A stretch of DNA of 64,000 nucleotides from Thermoanaerobaculum sp. (GTDB taxonomy: Bacteria; Acidobacteriota; Thermoanaerobaculia; Multivoradales; UBA5704), in assembly GCA_021154885.1 (NCBI GenBank), contig JAJKHS010000082.1, positions 62,001-126,000 of the forward strand, in the 5' to 3' direction. The notes beneath the pieces were generated by a model. That model was not told where the DNA came from and did not search any database. It was given only the letters and a program-made list of their open reading frames with translations. Positions 63,520 to 64,000 of the stretch are shown here, piece after piece (the first letter of the stretch is position 1; the number at the start of each line of letters is the position of its first letter). The translations under genes and the position numbers were made by a program.

Positions 63520-64000
63520 CCATCTTTCCCGAGCTGTTCGCGCCGTTCCTCGCGACCAGCCTGGTGGGGAGGGCGATCGAGAAAGGGCTCCTGGAGGTGC
63601 GGGTGCACGACCTGCGGAGCTTCACGGAGGACCGGCACCGTAGCGTGGACGATGAGCCGTACGGCGGCGGTGGCGGCATGGTGATGACGGCTCCGCCGTG
63701 GATCCGCGCCGTGCGCGCGTTGTCGGGAGAATCGGGAGAGGGAGAGGGAGAGGAGAGGCCCTGGCGGGTGCTCCTGTCGCCGCAGGGAGCGCGGCTGGAC
63801 GAGGCCAAGGTGCGGGAGCTGGGGGAGAAGCGCGATCTGATCCTCCTCTGCGGCCGGTACGAGGTGATCGACGAGCGGGTGCGGCTGACCGTGGTCGACG
63901 AGGAGGTCTCGATCGGCGACTACGTGTTGTCGGGCGGCGAGCTGCCGGCGATGGTGCTGATCGAGGCGCTGTCGCGGCAGGTGCCGGGGGTGGTCAAGCT
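63501..64000 (+). CDS. trmD: tRNA (guanine-37-N1)-methyltransferase, C-terminus cut off
   Basis: About 166 residues are visible before the right window edge. [37 protein letters not shown] and the knot motifs [25 protein letters not shown] and [18 protein letters not shown] are those of TrmD, which makes m1G37 to prevent frameshifting. The start overlaps rimM by 19 bases. The loop after residue 70 is Gly/Glu-rich. Confidence 0.95.
   Translation, partial: MRVQVLTIFPELFAPFLATSLVGRAIEKGLLEVRVHDLRSFTEDRHRSVDDEPYGGGGGMVMTAPPWIRAVRALSGESGEGEGEERPWRVLLSPQGARLDEAKVRELGEKRDLILLCGRYEVIDERVRLTVVDEEVSIGDYVLSGGELPAMVLIEALSRQVPGVVK

Overview
This 64 kb window is dense, high-GC bacterial chromosome with no rRNA or tRNA gene that I can see. 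Gene content points to a Gram-negative (diderm) bacterium: an Mla-type lipid transport cassette, an LpxH-like enzyme of lipid A synthesis, PilT and a MglA-type GTPase. A GWxTD-domain lipoprotein, a ClpX-like ATPase without zinc finger and frequent TANNNT promoters close to start codons suggest Acidobacteriota (perhaps a Thermoanaerobaculia-like lineage). That placement is inference only.

Layout. 1-8.9 kb: a truncated M61 peptidase, an aminotransferase, 3-hydroxyacyl-CoA dehydrogenase, a ferritin-like protein, KynB, a CBS protein, then folE, a GWxTD lipoprotein, a FabH-type synthase and the ClpX-like ATPase. 8.9-11.4 kb: tandem array 1, hicBA, a VTT membrane protein, an orphan addiction antitoxin and a four-cysteine YggX-like protein. 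11.4-18 kb (minus strand): nucleotide-sugar enzymes (UDP-glucose dehydrogenase, UDP-glucuronate decarboxylase, an epimerase) and mlaE-mlaF-mlaD. 18-26.5 kb: plsC, Mrp ATPase, lpxH, an MBL hydrolase, aroA, a 1084-residue sigma54 activator and free-Met-(R)-sulfoxide reductase. 26.5-27.6 kb: an unusual protein with two MerR-like helix-turn-helix domains and AT-hooks, under a near-consensus sigma70 promoter. 27.5-34 kb (minus): nrdR-hsp20-lon-thiL, the MglA-type GTPase and a DUF2520 protein. 34-38.9 kb: a CIRCE-controlled hrcA-grpE-dnaK-dnaJ operon. 39-50.3 kb: prmA-rsmE, ilvE, pilT-recX-alaS, a lytic transglycosylase, pgsA and an MMPL transporter. 50.3-60.6 kb is more accessory: a haloalkane-dehalogenase-like hydrolase, Phd-PIN, a low-GC SH3-like gene, vapBC behind a boxA-containing leader, an uncharacterised 145-aa protein, tandem array 2, an Rpn-type nuclease, a phosphoesterase with an inserted domain, a rhomboid protease, pyruvate kinase and brnTA. 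60.7-64 kb: ffh and rpsP-khpA-rimM-trmD (trmD cut by the window edge).

The most unusual signals are non-coding. Two tandem arrays of the same degenerate 20/21-bp unit lie about 45 kb apart in opposite orientation. Each has its own higher-order period (exactly 102 bp in one, about 164 bp in the other) and each borders small accessory genes. Clusters of 9-bp repeats with consensus GGACNNCAA occur at three intergenic sites. A rrn-like boxA and strong stem-loops precede vapBC next to a perfect palindrome that carries two outward-facing -35 boxes. The double-HTH AT-hook protein is the strongest candidate for a poorly described chromosomal DNA-binding protein.
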